NCBI GenBank assembly: GCA_013140575.1
Contig: JABFSN010000070.1
Coordinates: forward strand, 1-64,000
Origin: Phycisphaerales bacterium
GTDB lineage: Bacteria; Planctomycetota; Phycisphaerae; UBA1845
DNA: 64,000 nucleotides
Reading direction: 5' to 3'
Shown: piece by piece, positions 1-8,995 of the stretch
How positions within the stretch are numbered: the first letter of the stretch is position 1
How the letters are laid out: the number at the start of each line of letters is the position of its first letter
Position numbers and translations under genes: made by a program
The notes under the pieces: model-generated
What the model saw: the letters and a program-made list of their open reading frames with translations, nothing else
Database searches by the model: none
Told to the model about the DNA's origin: nothing

Positions 1-212
<212 letters not shown>

Positions 213-269
213 TCACCCGACCTCCGAAAACCTAACACATACCTAATTTAGCCGACCGGCCAACCGCGG

Positions 270-1226
270 TCAAGCGCTAACTGCGGAATCTGTATCATCC
301 GATTCATCGACCTCGGATTCCGCCGCCAATACTCCCGGCCGCACCCATCCCCATCGTCGTGCGACCGATAATACAGGCCCGCTTAATGCGTACAATCCAC
401 ATAACACCGCCAACGTTTGCGCCTGGTACAGCAGGCAAACGCCAAAAACGACCAGCAACACAATTAAGTGCCCGAACGGCCGCCGCCGGATCAGCAACAC
501 CTGCGCCACCCGCACATATCGAATCCGCCCGGTCATCAGGAATCCCAGCGACAACAACACAAACGGCAACGCCGCCAAAATCACCGACCCGAAACCCGCC
601 CCCACGTGTTCATGAAGCGTCACCAGCGACACAACGACTGCGGCCGCCCCGGGGCTGGGCAATCCCCGAAAATCTCCCGGACTGGAATCCGGCCGATCGT
701 GCTCCACGTTGTAGCGCGCCAGACGAATGGCCGCGCACACACAGTACATGGCCGCGCACACCCATATCGCCCGTCCTACGGCATGGTGGCTCAACGGGGT
801 CGGCACCAGTTCCCCATCCCACTCCCGCAGGATCAACGCCAGTGCCAACGTCGCCGGCGCCGCGCCGAACGTCACGATGTCCGCCAGCGAATCCAGCTCC
901 GCGCCGAACGGGCTTGCCTGGCCCGTCAACCGCGCGGCCAATCCGTCCAGCATGTCCAGCAACATTCCCACGAACACCAGAATGGCGCCGATGGCCAGGA
1001 ACGATGGCAAAATGCGTTCAATCAGGGCGCTGTTCAACGTCGTCTGCACCGATGCGTCCACCCCCGCACCCGCCGAAAACGTCTCGCGCATGCTGAAGTG
1101 GATGGCCGCGAATCCGCACAACAGGTTGCCCAACGTCAACAACGTGGGCAGCACCACGATACTTCGCAACCGCCGCCTACGGCGTCGCCGCGGCGATTCG
1201 CCGTTCATTTTGACGATGTTGACCAT
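270..1226 (-). CDS. pssA: CDP-diacylglycerol-serine O-phosphatidyltransferase
   Basis: Integral membrane enzyme that makes phosphatidylserine from CDP-diacylglycerol and serine. The CDP-alcohol phosphotransferase signature D-G-x2-A-R-x8-G-x3-D-x3-D is visible as DGLAARLTGQASPFGAELDS followed by LAD. Several hydrophobic stretches follow, and an arginine-rich N-terminus (eight Arg in a row region) precedes the first helix. Length (about 310 residues) suits the Gram-positive/planctomycete type II enzyme. The ORF opens at 1226, but the second Met (MNGESP, 1208) is equally likely. It overlaps the end of psd, so the two are translated together and together make phosphatidylethanolamine. Confidence 0.92.
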   Translation of the reverse strand: MVNIVKMNGESPRRRRRRRLRSIVVLPTLLTLGNLLCGFAAIHFSMRETFSAGAGVDASVQTTLNSALIERILPSFLAIGAILVFVGMLLDMLDGLAARLTGQASPFGAELDSLADIVTFGAAPATLALALILREWDGELVPTPLSHHAVGRAIWVCAAMYCVCAAIRLARYNVEHDRPDSSPGDFRGLPSPGAAAVVVSLVTLHEHVGAGFGSVILAALPFVLLSLGFLMTGRIRYVRVAQVLLIRRRPFGHLIVLLVVFGVCLLYQAQTLAVLCGLYALSGPVLSVARRWGWVRPGVLAAESEVDESDDTDSAVSA

Positions 1227-1899
1227 GACCCACCGATTCCGCGGGCACCGCCGATTGCCGGACCAACGCCGTCAAACCCGCCTGCACCCTGTCACCAACA
1301 CCGACCAGCACCTGCGTGCCCTCCATTCGTGGCACGATCAATTCCGTTCGCGATCCAAATTTGATCAGCCCGAACCGTTCTCCCGTCGTCAAACGCGTCC
1401 CCGGCTCCGCGTGGCACACGATCCGTCGCGCCGCCACCCCCACGATTTGCCGCACGATCACCGGTCCCGGCAACGGCGTCTCCGGATCGATCACCAGCGT
1501 GTTGGATTCGTTCAGTTCTCCGGCCGCCGGATTCATCGCCGCCAGAAACCGCCCCGGTTTGAATTGGACGCTACGAACCGTCCCCGCGCACGGTGAACGA
1601 TTGATATGCACGTTGAACAGGCTCAAAAAAATCCCGACCCGCACGGCCGGTCCGCCGATCGTCGGGTCACCATCCAGCATCGTAATATCCTGTACGGTTC
1701 CATCGGCGGGCGCGCACATCGTCCGGTCGTCAAAAACGGTTTCCCGTCGGGGATCACGAAAAAACGCAACCGACCATATCCAAATCAGCGCCGGTGGAAT
1801 CGCCGCGGGCCAGAACCAGATCGCCGCGGCCCAGATCGCGCCTCCCAGCACCACGGTGCTCAACACGATCTGCGGAAGACCTTCACGCGCGATTCGCAC
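1177..1899 (-). CDS. psd: Phosphatidylserine decarboxylase, short type
   Basis: Pyruvoyl-dependent enzyme that converts phosphatidylserine to phosphatidylethanolamine. An N-terminal hydrophobic segment (residues about 10-45) is followed by FFRDPRR, CAPADGTV, the FLSLFNVHINRSP strand and, near the C-terminus, FGLIKFGSRTEL, where the Gly-Ser bond is the self-cleavage site that creates the pyruvoyl group. At about 240 residues it matches the short archaeal/Bacteroidetes-like form (PSD-A). It lies directly upstream of pssA and overlaps it by about 50 bases, which fits a two-step phospholipid operon. The upstream TerB-like gene ends only two bases before its start. Confidence 0.93.
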   Translation of the reverse strand: MRIAREGLPQIVLSTVVLGGAIWAAAIWFWPAAIPPALIWIWSVAFFRDPRRETVFDDRTMCAPADGTVQDITMLDGDPTIGGPAVRVGIFLSLFNVHINRSPCAGTVRSVQFKPGRFLAAMNPAAGELNESNTLVIDPETPLPGPVIVRQIVGVAARRIVCHAEPGTRLTTGERFGLIKFGSRTELIVPRMEGTQVLVGVGDRVQAGLTALVRQSAVPAESVGHGQHRQNERRIAAATP

Positions 1900-1901
1900 G
1901 G

Positions 1902-2303
1902 CTACGTACCCAATCCGCCCGGCCGCGGCACCCGTTTCGCCGCCGCCATCCCCACCTGAAAAATCTCGCCGAACCGCCGTGCGGGTATGTTCAATATCGC
2001 GGATACGTCCACCAGCATTTCCCGTTCCGGCTCGCTGATGTGTCCGTCCACCATTGCCGCCGCCACCAGCAATTGCATCGCCTGTTCGCCATCCTTGATC
2101 GCGCGGTCGAACATCGCCACGCGCGAATCCGGATCGCCCGACGCCCGCTCGATCATCGCGTCCAGCGACGCACCGCCGACGCCCGCGCGATCGGCAAGCG
2201 CCTTGGCCAGCCCCTTCTCGCGACCGCTGATCCGGCCATCCGACGCCGCCAGCGCGATTACGGCCTTCAGTAGCTCGAAACTGTCCGTATTATTCAATGC
2301 CAT
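1902..2303 (-). CDS. TerB-like helical protein
   Basis: A 133-residue protein starting MALNNTDSFELLKAVIA. Two helical repeats each carry an Asp-Gly-x-Ile-Ser turn (ASDGRIS and MVDGHIS), the acidic metal-binding pattern of TerB/DjlA-type domains. No signal peptide. A longer in-frame opening exists to 2456, but its extra 51 residues overlap the upstream PEGA gene and have no domain character, so the ATG at 2301-2303 was chosen. It sits between a PEGA lipoprotein gene and psd on the same strand. TerB domains are linked to membrane stress, but the substrate is not known and no function beyond that is claimed. Confidence 0.75.
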   Translation of the reverse strand: MALNNTDSFELLKAVIALAASDGRISGREKGLAKALADRAGVGGASLDAMIERASGDPDSRVAMFDRAIKDGEQAMQLLVAAAMVDGHISEPEREMLVDVSAILNIPARRFGEIFQVGMAAAKRVPRPGGLGT

Positions 2304-2415
2304 CACCGCACCCGCGATCCCCGCTTGCTTCGCTGAAACCGACTGTATTCCGGCTGGAATCGTACCACGAGACGTGCCCCGGCGACAGTGTGCCGGGGCT
2401 CGGCGATGGTCGGCG

Positions 2416-2832
2416 CTAATGCGGCTGATCGGCCAGCGCCCGGGCGCGGAGTTCATCGGCGCGTTGGCGGACTTCGTCGGGAGTGGGGGGCGTCCAGGGT
2501 TCGAGCGTGAACGACGCGTGGTGTACGTCGTGGATACGGCCGGGGTAGAGGGCGTCGAAATAGAAGTCGATGGGCGGAACCTGGTACCACGGCTCCTTCA
2601 CCTCGACGTGGGTGATCAGCGTTTTGTAGCCCGGTTTGCGGAGGACCACGTCGTAGTCGCCGTACCATGTGAAATCGGTCGACGCGGGCGTGGCCCCGAT
2701 TTCCTGGTCGTTCAGGTGGACGGTCGCCCCCTGCGGGTCGGTGTCGATGGTCAGCGTGCGGCGGACGCAGCCGGGCAACGCGGCTGTCACAGTCGTCGAA
2801 CCCATTAGAAATGCCGTCGTAAGACGATTCAT
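2416..2832 (-). CDS. PEGA-domain lipoprotein
   Basis: A 138-residue exported protein. The N-terminus has a short hydrophobic run ending LPGC, a lipobox with Cys at about residue 22, so it is probably lipidated. The mature part has one PEGA-type beta domain: TLTIDTDPQGATVHLNDQ then IGATP, then WYGDYDVVLRKPGYKT. The C-terminal tail is helical and charged. PEGA domains are extracytoplasmic beta folds thought to bind cell-surface polymers. The start codon overlaps the end of the phosphoesterase gene by four bases, so translation is coupled. Confidence 0.82.
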   Translation of the reverse strand: MNRLTTAFLMGSTTVTAALPGCVRRTLTIDTDPQGATVHLNDQEIGATPASTDFTWYGDYDVVLRKPGYKTLITHVEVKEPWYQVPPIDFYFDALYPGRIHDVHHASFTLEPWTPPTPDEVRQRADELRARALADQPH

Positions 2833-3311
2833 ACGATTTCCAGATCGAGAATCTCGGCCGACGGGCCGTCGGTGTCAAGGATGGCGAGGGTACACCGGCC
2901 GGTGACCCAGCCGCAGGCCTCGCCGGGGTTCAGGATCAGCCGATCGCCATCGAACCGGTTCACGACCTGATGCGTGTGGCCGGTGATGACGATGTCGGCC
3001 GAGGCGATGTCGGCCGGGAGGCACCAGTCAATGAAATGGTGGACGAGAATCCGCCGGCCGCCCAGCTCGACGAACAGCGGCCCCTTCACGATCTGGGGCA
3101 GTACGGATTTCAACCCGTGGTGTTCGCCGTCGTTGTTGCCGTAGGTGATGTGCAGCGGGCCGGTCCAGGTCAACAGGCGCTTGGCGGCAAATGGGGAGAT
3201 GATATCACCGGGATGGATGACGGCCTCGACGTTGCGGCGTTGGAATAGGGCGATGCCGGCGTCGATGGCGGGGAGGCGGTCGTGGGTGTCGGAGATGACG
3301 CCGATGATCAC
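2829..3311 (-). CDS. YfcE/MJ0936-type metallophosphoesterase
   Basis: Cytosolic metal-dependent phosphodiesterase of 160 residues. The motifs occur in order: GVISDTHD (residues 4-11), HPGDI, GNND (phosphoesterase GNHD variant), and VITGHTHQ. All carry the expected Asp, His and Asn metal ligands. Size and motif spacing match the YfcE/MJ0936 family, which hydrolyses artificial phosphodiesters. The natural substrate is not known. First gene of a run (phosphoesterase, PEGA, TerB, psd, pssA) on the minus strand with overlaps or short gaps. Confidence 0.9.
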   Translation of the reverse strand: MIIGVISDTHDRLPAIDAGIALFQRRNVEAVIHPGDIISPFAAKRLLTWTGPLHITYGNNDGEHHGLKSVLPQIVKGPLFVELGGRRILVHHFIDWCLPADIASADIVITGHTHQVVNRFDGDRLILNPGEACGWVTGRCTLAILDTDGPSAEILDLEIV

Positions 3312-3465
3312 GTGACGATTCCCACCCGACGAATCAGTCGCCCACCCCCGGGACGGGGTGGGGCACCTGATCGCGGCTGCGCCGACGTTTTACCGGCGCT
3401 TGGGGCGCGTCGCAAGAAACGCGGTGTGATTCGACGAACCCGTCGTTGGAACGGGGTGGGCGGCG

Positions 3466-3705
3466 TCAGGCCGGTTCGGGGATGGGGTTCCGCGTACCGC
3501 CGGGCGGCCGGGCGCAGCGGCAGTTCGGGGGGTGATGTCCCCCCAGCGAGTCGATCAGGCTCCACAATTGACGCAGTTCGTCCTCGATTTGATGGATTGT
3601 CCCGGCCGGTTCGCGGCGTTCCCAGGCGACGGCGAGCCGCTCGCGGAGGCGGCGGCGTCTGGTGTGCAGTTCCTCGGTCGTTTTCTGATTGATCGTGGCG
3701 TCCAT
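3466..3705 (-). CDS. Small coiled-coil hypothetical protein
   Basis: Seventy-nine residues starting MDATINQKTTEELHTRRRRL. The first 60 residues are charged and heptad-like (ERLAVAWERREP..QIEDELRQLWSLIDSL), and the tail is Pro/Cys rich and ends NPIPEPA. It vaguely resembles DUF2630-type small proteins (the ELRQLWSLID stretch), without certainty. An earlier in-frame Met exists at 3732. Upstream is unusually AT-rich for this genome and carries TTGACA on the minus strand at 3792-3797, so a promoter is likely there. No function can be assigned. Confidence 0.55.
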   Translation of the reverse strand: MDATINQKTTEELHTRRRRLRERLAVAWERREPAGTIHQIEDELRQLWSLIDSLGGHHPPNCRCARPPGGTRNPIPEPA

Positions 3706-4025
3706 GCTTTCGTTCCTTTGCGTGGTTATCACGCCTCAATAATGATCTACAATATGGACGTCACGTTGGTGTGAATATCCTATAAAAAACTTGTCAATTC
3801 CTGCGGGGTGGCGTTTTGGGGGGCAAAAATGCGGATCGCGTTGCCGTTTCCGTTATCGCGACTTTTTTCGGACACCGATTCATCGCGGTCTTAGGGAGTG
3901 CGGCGAAACGGTCGACGGGCGGCGACAACGCCAATCGACGCGACCATACCCCACTATCGGCTGGGAGGGGTCAGCTGCGGGAGGGGATTCCCGCGCAGAA
4001 CGCTCCCGCCTGGGTCGCGTTCTGG

Positions 4026-4171
4026 GTGCGAGAATGGACTCTCGCACCAGCAACGGGTCGGGTGGCACGGACAACGGTACTCCGTTGTCCGTGTGCGATC
4101 GGTCGGGACGTCGAAATCGCAGTGCACGCCGAAAGTCGGAGACCACGGGCAAGCGAGTACGCTTGCCCGTG
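4026..4171. repeat. Cluster of three REP-like hairpins in a 469-base gap
   Basis: The gap 3733-4201 has no convincing gene. It holds three palindromes: GTGCGAGA/TCTCGCAC (4026-4047), CGGACAACGG-tact-CCGTTGTCCG (within 4066-4093) and CACGGGCAAGCG-agta-CGCTTGCCCGTG (4144-4171). The last recurs at 26488-26515 with the same 12-base arms and a different 4-base loop. Such stems fit REP-type dispersed elements. They are not followed by a T-run, so terminator function is not supported. Confidence 0.8.
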
Positions 4172-4201
4172 CCACTCCGAAGATTTAGCCGCGACGAAGC
4201 A

Positions 4202-4882
4202 CTAGGGGATGAATTTGTAGCCGATGGTATGCACCGTGATGATGTGCTGGGGGTTTTTGGCGTCGTCCTCGATTTTGCGGCGCAGCGATACAATGTGGTT
4301 GTCCACGGTGCGGTTGGTGGGGAAGCCGTCGAGACCCCAGATTTTGTCGAGCAGGTCGTTCCGTGGCACGGGCTGTTCGGCCTTGTCGATCAGCATCTTG
4401 AGCATTTCGATTTCGAAGAACCCCAGGTTGAAGGTCAGGTCGCCGCGGGTGACCTTGCCCTTGATCAGGTCCACGTCGGCGTTGCCGATCTTGAGTACGC
4501 GGGACTGGGTGGGCTTGGCGCCGCTGTGCCGCAGGGCGACCTTGATGCGGGCGAGCAGTTCGCGGACGCTGAATGGCTTGGTGATGTAATCATCGGCCCC
4601 CAGTTCCAGACCGCGGACAACGTCCATTTCCTGCGCTCGGGCGGTCAGCATGATGATGGGCACGGTATGGCCATGTTCGCGAACGCGCTTGCAGACCTCG
4701 AATCCGTCGACCTTGGGCATCATGATGTCGAGCAGGATCAGGTCGGGGCGCTGTTTGAGGGCGATGTCCAGGGCTTTTTCCCCGTCGCCGGCCTCGAGAA
4801 CCTCGTATCCCTCGAACTGGAGGTTTTCGCGAAGCCCCATGGCCATGTCCGGTTCGTCTTCGGCGATGAGAATGCGTGCCAT
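4202..4882 (-). CDS. OmpR/PhoB-family response regulator
   Basis: DNA-binding two-component regulator of 226 residues. The receiver domain has the acidic pocket E8-D9, the phosphoacceptor D52 (LILLDIMMP), T80 and K102 (YITKPF). The C-terminal winged helix (about residues 130-226) ends with the usual RTVDNHIVSLRRKIE recognition helix and HTIGYKFIP. It follows the kinase gene with a 27-base gap, so this kinase is the likely partner. The target genes are not evident. Confidence 0.95.
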   Translation of the reverse strand: MARILIAEDEPDMAMGLRENLQFEGYEVLEAGDGEKALDIALKQRPDLILLDIMMPKVDGFEVCKRVREHGHTVPIIMLTARAQEMDVVRGLELGADDYITKPFSVRELLARIKVALRHSGAKPTQSRVLKIGNADVDLIKGKVTRGDLTFNLGFFEIEMLKMLIDKAEQPVPRNDLLDKIWGLDGFPTNRTVDNHIVSLRRKIEDDAKNPQHIITVHTIGYKFIP

Positions 4883-4909
4883 ACGGCGGTTCCTTTCATC
4901 TGGACGGGT

Positions 4910-6466
4910 TCAAGGGGCTGGGCTGGCCGCGCTCGTCGGCGCGTCGACCGGCGTGCCCACCGGTAAGAATACGCGAAAAGTGGTGCCCTTGACCAGTCTG
5001 GATTCGACGTCGACGGACCCGCCGTGGGCCTCGACCATGTGCCGGACGAGGTTCAGGCCGATGCCGGCGCCGCGTTTTTTCCGGACGCGGTCGTCGTCGG
5101 CCCGGAAGAAGCCGTCGAAGAGGTGGCTGCGGTCTTCCGGTCGGATGCCGATGCCGCTGTCGCTGACGGAGATGAGGACGCCGTGCTTGCCGCGGCGGGT
5201 CTCGCGAACGACTTCGATGTCGAGCTTTTTCTCGTCGTGACTGTACTTGACGGCGTTGGTGATCAGGTTGATGAGAATCTGGGCAAGGGCGTCGGCGTCG
5301 GCGTGCATGCGGGGCAGGTCGTCGGCCAACGTCAATCGGTGATCGAAGCCCTGCCGGTCGAGGTCGAGGCGGTAGCTGTTGTAGGTTTCCGTCAGGACGG
5401 CGGCGACGTCGATTGGTTCGAACGTGTAGCGGCGCTTGCCGGCATCGGCGCTGGCGAAATCGAGCATGTTGTCAATCAGATGGGTCAGGCGTGCGCTTTC
5501 GCGGGTGATGATGGCGTAATACTCCTGTTTTTTCTTGTCGGAAGGCACGCGACCATCGCTGAGCATCTCGCTGAACATGCGAATGAGGGCCAAGGGCGTT
5601 TTCAGTTCGTGGGACACGTCGGCTACGAAGTTGGTTTTGATGCGCGACAGTTCGACCTCGCGTTGCACGAGGCGGATGAACTTGCGCATCATAACCAGCA
5701 GGGAGAATAAAAAAAATACGGTCATCGCCACGTAGGCCGCGATACGCACGGCGAGGGCCCGGCGTTGCCCGCTGATGAACGAGGGAGCGGGTTCGACGAC
5801 CCAAGGCGCGAGAAACGCGGATAGCGGTTCGTGCCACAGTCCGCGATTCGCCGACTGCTCGTCGACGACGTGGAGAAGTCCGTCGGCGCCGAAATGGGGA
5901 TCGAGATAGTCGGCGCGAAGACGGGCGGGATCGATCAGGACGGCGGCGACGAAGGGCCGGTCGAGCCGGTCATACAACACGCTGCCGACGAAGCGCAAGG
6001 GGGGGTTGGCGGTCCGATCGTGAAAGAACTGGACGTCGGCGCCCATGGCGGGGGTGAAGGAATCGAGAAAGTGCGCCAGGCGACGTTGAACACGATCGGC
6101 GTCCACCGACCGCAGGAACGCGTCGTCGGCACGGGACGCGTCGATGCGGGCCAGCCGATCGCCGTTCCACATGAAACCGGCGGGGGTCCATGTGGGCAGG
6201 GCAGGCCGCCGGGTTGGAACGCCGGTGCGAACGCGGTCAAGGACGGACTGGATGGCGGATTCCGATTCACGGCGAAGATGGGAGTCGGCGGCGACCTGGC
6301 GTTTGACGGCCACTTCATGCAGGGCGTTGATGGTCACGTCGGTGAGCAAGGTGGTGTGGGCGATGGCAAAGTAGAGACCGAAGGCGGCCAGGACGGCGGC
6401 CAACGCAACGACGGCCCACCCCGCGGCGGTCCAACTGCGGCTGGGTTTGGAGGAGATCAGGGTCAT
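4910..6466 (-). CDS. Membrane sensor histidine kinase
   Basis: A 518-residue kinase. One membrane helix at about residues 14-37, a roughly 200-residue extracytoplasmic sensor region, and a second helix at about 241-260. HisKA follows with VADVSHELKTPLALIR (phosphoacceptor H286), then the ATPase domain with the N box (LINLITNAVKYS), DSGIGI and a GAGIGLNLV lid. The sensor region is not a recognised domain. The kinase is first in a two-gene unit with the OmpR-type regulator. The stimulus is unknown. Confidence 0.94.
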   Translation of the reverse strand: MTLISSKPSRSWTAAGWAVVALAAVLAAFGLYFAIAHTTLLTDVTINALHEVAVKRQVAADSHLRRESESAIQSVLDRVRTGVPTRRPALPTWTPAGFMWNGDRLARIDASRADDAFLRSVDADRVQRRLAHFLDSFTPAMGADVQFFHDRTANPPLRFVGSVLYDRLDRPFVAAVLIDPARLRADYLDPHFGADGLLHVVDEQSANRGLWHEPLSAFLAPWVVEPAPSFISGQRRALAVRIAAYVAMTVFFLFSLLVMMRKFIRLVQREVELSRIKTNFVADVSHELKTPLALIRMFSEMLSDGRVPSDKKKQEYYAIITRESARLTHLIDNMLDFASADAGKRRYTFEPIDVAAVLTETYNSYRLDLDRQGFDHRLTLADDLPRMHADADALAQILINLITNAVKYSHDEKKLDIEVVRETRRGKHGVLISVSDSGIGIRPEDRSHLFDGFFRADDDRVRKKRGAGIGLNLVRHMVEAHGGSVDVESRLVKGTTFRVFLPVGTPVDAPTSAASPAP

Positions 6467-6516
6467 GTGCTCCGGTGTATTGTATCGGCGTGATGGGAAT
6501 CGTCGCGGGAACGGAA

Positions 6517-6544
6517 GGGAAAGGCGAAAGGCGAAACGTCGAAA
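6517..6544. repeat. GAAAGGCGAAA dispersed simple repeat
   Basis: A short run of GAAAGGCG and GAAACGTCG units lies just upstream of the kinase gene. The same motif, on the opposite strand, follows the stop codons of both dockerin-tailed proteins (21402-21437 and 61185-61209). Confidence 0.6.
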
Positions 6545-6765
6545 TCGGGCGGGACGTCTGCGAAGGCCAATGGTCGTGCGCGGCCATCGAACCCCGGCTG
6601 GTCGTTGGAGCGGGGGCTGTCATGCAGACCAACAGGCGTTTACAGCGATCACGGGCGATGGTATTTCAACGCGACGTGGCTCGAATGGCCGGAAGACATC
6701 GCCGAGCGGTGGTGATTGCACGGCGGCGCGGGATGGGGCGCGGACACGTGGGGGGAGTGTGAATC

Positions 6766-7266
6766 GTGTCGATTGCGAATTGGGTCGCGGAACAGGTGGA
6801 CGTCAGCCGCGACTGGACGAAGAAGCTGCTGGCTGATGTAACCGGAGAGGAATGGACGTTTCAACCGGCGCCGGGAATTCAGCATGTTCTGTGGCTGTGC
6901 GGGCATCTGGCGGTGTCCGAACATCTGCTGGTGGTGACGCGGGCGTTGGGGGGCGAGCCGCCGGACGCGAAGTTCGCGGAGCATTTCGCCATTGGCAAGC
7001 CGGTGTCGGCGGCGGGCGATCATTCGTATCCGTTGGCGCACGCGGTGATCGCACAGATGGACGCGACGCACGCGAAGGCACTGGCGGCGATCCGCGGGGC
7101 GAGCGACGCGAAATTGGCCGAGCCGTGTTTCGGGAAGGACGGGGTCATTCACCCGCATTACAAGACGGTGTACGGGGCGATCGCGCATTGTGCGCGGCAC
7201 GAGAGTTTTCACGCGGGACAGATTGCGATGTTGAGACGTCTGCAGGGAAAAGCGTTTTTACGGTGA
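6766..7266 (+). CDS. DinB-like four-helix protein
   Basis: A 166-residue soluble protein of the DinB/YfiT superfamily, starting at a GTG. It has the expected helical layout and three metal-binding histidine positions: H47-type in LWLCGHLAVSEH, and HCARHESFHAGQI near the C-terminus. Members bind a divalent metal and several are thiol S-transferases, but the substrate of this one is not predictable. It is the first of three plus-strand genes, though the next one lies almost 200 bases downstream past a one-armed repeat. Confidence 0.82.
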   Translation: MSIANWVAEQVDVSRDWTKKLLADVTGEEWTFQPAPGIQHVLWLCGHLAVSEHLLVVTRALGGEPPDAKFAEHFAIGKPVSAAGDHSYPLAHAVIAQMDATHAKALAAIRGASDAKLAEPCFGKDGVIHPHYKTVYGAIAHCARHESFHAGQIAMLRRLQGKAFLR

Positions 7267-7273
7267 TGGGTGG

Positions 7274-7305
7274 AATAGACAGGATTGACAAGATTAACAA
7301 GATGG
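7274..7305 (+). repeat. Single arm of the ACAGGATT..ACAAGAT repeat family
   Basis: A 32-base copy of the left arm of the hairpin element seen complete at 18409-18512, 20170-20269 and 43201-43316. No matching right arm was found within the next 200 bases, so this is a solo or decayed copy. It lies between the DinB-like gene and the moaD-moaE fusion. Confidence 0.75.
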
Positions 7306-7448
7306 GAAAAGTCCGGAAGGATGATGGTCATTCGGGCGAGACCGGCCGGCATCCAAATCTGGATAATCGGATCCGCGATTGCGTGTCCATGCACTTCTCG
7401 ATCGGATCGGGGCGCGGTGAACCTGCCAACGGCGGGCTGAACGAGTGA

Positions 7449-8150
7449 TTGGACGGAAGCGAATTGGCGGTGAGGGTGGTTTATCTGGGGCCGGCTCGGG
7501 ATTGGGCGGGGGTGCACGACGAGCGTGTTCCAGTGGACGCGCCGGTTCGGCTGGCGGAGCTGGCGGCGCGGCTGTGCGTCGGTCATCCCAAGCTGGGCGA
7601 CGCCCGAAAGAGCCTGCGTTTCGCGATCAATGGCCGATTCGCGGATGAATCGGAGATGGTAGAGCCTGGCGACGAGGTGGGGGTGATTCCGCCGGTTTCC
7701 GGCGGCGCGGACGCGGATTTCGCGGCGTTGCAACACGAGGCGATCGACGTTTCGGCCGTCCGCGGGCATGTGCAATCGGCCGGGGCGTGCGGCGGAATCG
7801 TGGTGTTCGAGGGGGTGACACGACGGGAAGTGCATCCGCGACACGGGTCGCTGGTACGATTGTCGTACGAGGCGTATGCGGAGATGGCCGTTTCGGAGAT
7901 GCAGCGGTTGATCGCGACGGTCCGGCAGCGATGGACGGTGGAACGGGTGGCGCTGGTGCATCGGGTGGGGAACGTGGGAATCGGTGAGACGAGCGTGGTG
8001 GTCGCGGTCGGGGCCGGGCATCGCGGGCCGGCGTTCGAGGCGTGCCGGTGGTTGATCGACGCATTGAAACGCGACGTGCCCATCTGGAAGGAAGAGGTGT
8101 GGGACGACGGAGCGTCGAGCTGGTCGGATCCGGCGAAGCATGGTGGTTAA
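7449..8150 (+). CDS. moaX: Fused molybdopterin synthase (MoaD-MoaE)
   Basis: Single polypeptide with the small ubiquitin-like MoaD (residues about 7-86, ending IPPVSGG) joined to the catalytic MoaE (about 90-233, with GGIVVFEGVTR and KRDVPIWKEE, which holds the catalytic lysines). Together they insert the dithiolene sulfurs into precursor Z to make molybdopterin. The Gly-Gly normally carries the thiocarboxylate at a free C-terminus, so processing after Gly86 is expected, as known for mycobacterial MoaX. The start is uncertain: TTG at 7449, TTG at 7464 or GTG at 7470. The last gives the usual MoaD beginning MRVVYLG and fits the GGACGGAAG upstream. Overlaps nth. Confidence 0.9.
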   Translation: MDGSELAVRVVYLGPARDWAGVHDERVPVDAPVRLAELAARLCVGHPKLGDARKSLRFAINGRFADESEMVEPGDEVGVIPPVSGGADADFAALQHEAIDVSAVRGHVQSAGACGGIVVFEGVTRREVHPRHGSLVRLSYEAYAEMAVSEMQRLIATVRQRWTVERVALVHRVGNVGIGETSVVVAVGAGHRGPAFEACRWLIDALKRDVPIWKEEVWDDGASSWSDPAKHGG

Positions 8151-8835
8151 GGCACGGTCATCGGTCGACACAGCTGAGTCGCCGGGGGGGCGCCGGGCAC
8201 GGGCGGGGAAGATTCTGCGCGGATTGAAGAGACTGTATCCCGACGCGAACTGCGCGCTATCGCACGGAAGCGCGATGGAGTTGCTGGTTTCGACGATTCT
8301 GTCGGCGCAGTCGACCGACGACGCGGTCAACAAAGTGACGCCGACGTTGTTCGGTGACTATCCAACGGCCGAGGCGATCGCGAATGCGGACATCGCGGAA
8401 TTGGAACGCATCGTTCACCCGACGGGGTTTTTCAGGCAGAAGAGCAAGAACATCCGGCGGACCTGCGCACTGATTGTGAGCGAACACGGCGGGCAGGTGC
8501 CGGACACGATGGAAGCGTTGACAGCGCTGCCGGGAGTGGCCCGCAAGACGGCGAACGTGGTGCTGGGAACATGGTTCGGCAAGAACGAGGGCGTGGTCGT
8601 CGACACGCACATCGGGCGATTGGCCACCCGGATGGGTTTGACTTGGAACAGCAAGGATCAAAAGGACGCGGTGCGGATCGAGCAGGATTTGATGGAAGTT
8701 GTGCCGAGGGAGGATTGGACCTATTTCGGGCACGCGATGATTCGACATGGCCGACGGGTGTGTTCGGCCAGAAAACCGGCCTGCGGAGAGTGCGCCCTGG
8801 CCGCGCAATGTCCGTCGGCGGGTACAATCGGATGA
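8140..8835 (+). CDS. nth: Endonuclease III
   Basis: Base-excision repair DNA glycosylase and AP lyase for oxidised pyrimidines. The helix-hairpin-helix LPGVARKTANVVLG holds the catalytic lysine (K136) and VVVDTHIGRL the catalytic aspartate (D155). The C-terminal 4Fe-4S loop has the canonical spacing C-x6-C-x2-C-x5-C (CSARKPACGECALAAQC). The 231-residue length is normal with a slightly long N-terminus. Its ATG lies inside the last codons of moaX, so the two genes are translationally coupled despite unrelated roles. Confidence 0.96.
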   Translation: MVVKARSSVDTAESPGGRRARAGKILRGLKRLYPDANCALSHGSAMELLVSTILSAQSTDDAVNKVTPTLFGDYPTAEAIANADIAELERIVHPTGFFRQKSKNIRRTCALIVSEHGGQVPDTMEALTALPGVARKTANVVLGTWFGKNEGVVVDTHIGRLATRMGLTWNSKDQKDAVRIEQDLMEVVPREDWTYFGHAMIRHGRRVCSARKPACGECALAAQCPSAGTIG

Positions 8836-8873
8836 ACGCGTAAACGCATAAACGCGGCGGGGAGTTGGCGCGG

Positions 8874-8902
8874 TTGACAAATTGTCCGGTCACGGGTAAA
8901 CA
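8874..8902 (+). promoter_or_regulatory. Putative sigma70-type promoter for rpmF
   Basis: A perfect TTGACA (8874-8879) is followed after 17 bases by TAAACA (8897-8902), a weak -10 match. It lies about 95 bases before the rpmF start codon and after the nth stop. It is a prediction by eye from consensus and spacing only. Confidence 0.4.
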
Positions 8903-8995
8903 GGCTGGGTTCAAGACAGGGACCGGTGAGGTTGTCAATGCGGCGTGCGCGGGCACGTCGATCCAAGCGGCGGGGATACTGAGGATCAAGGCGAC

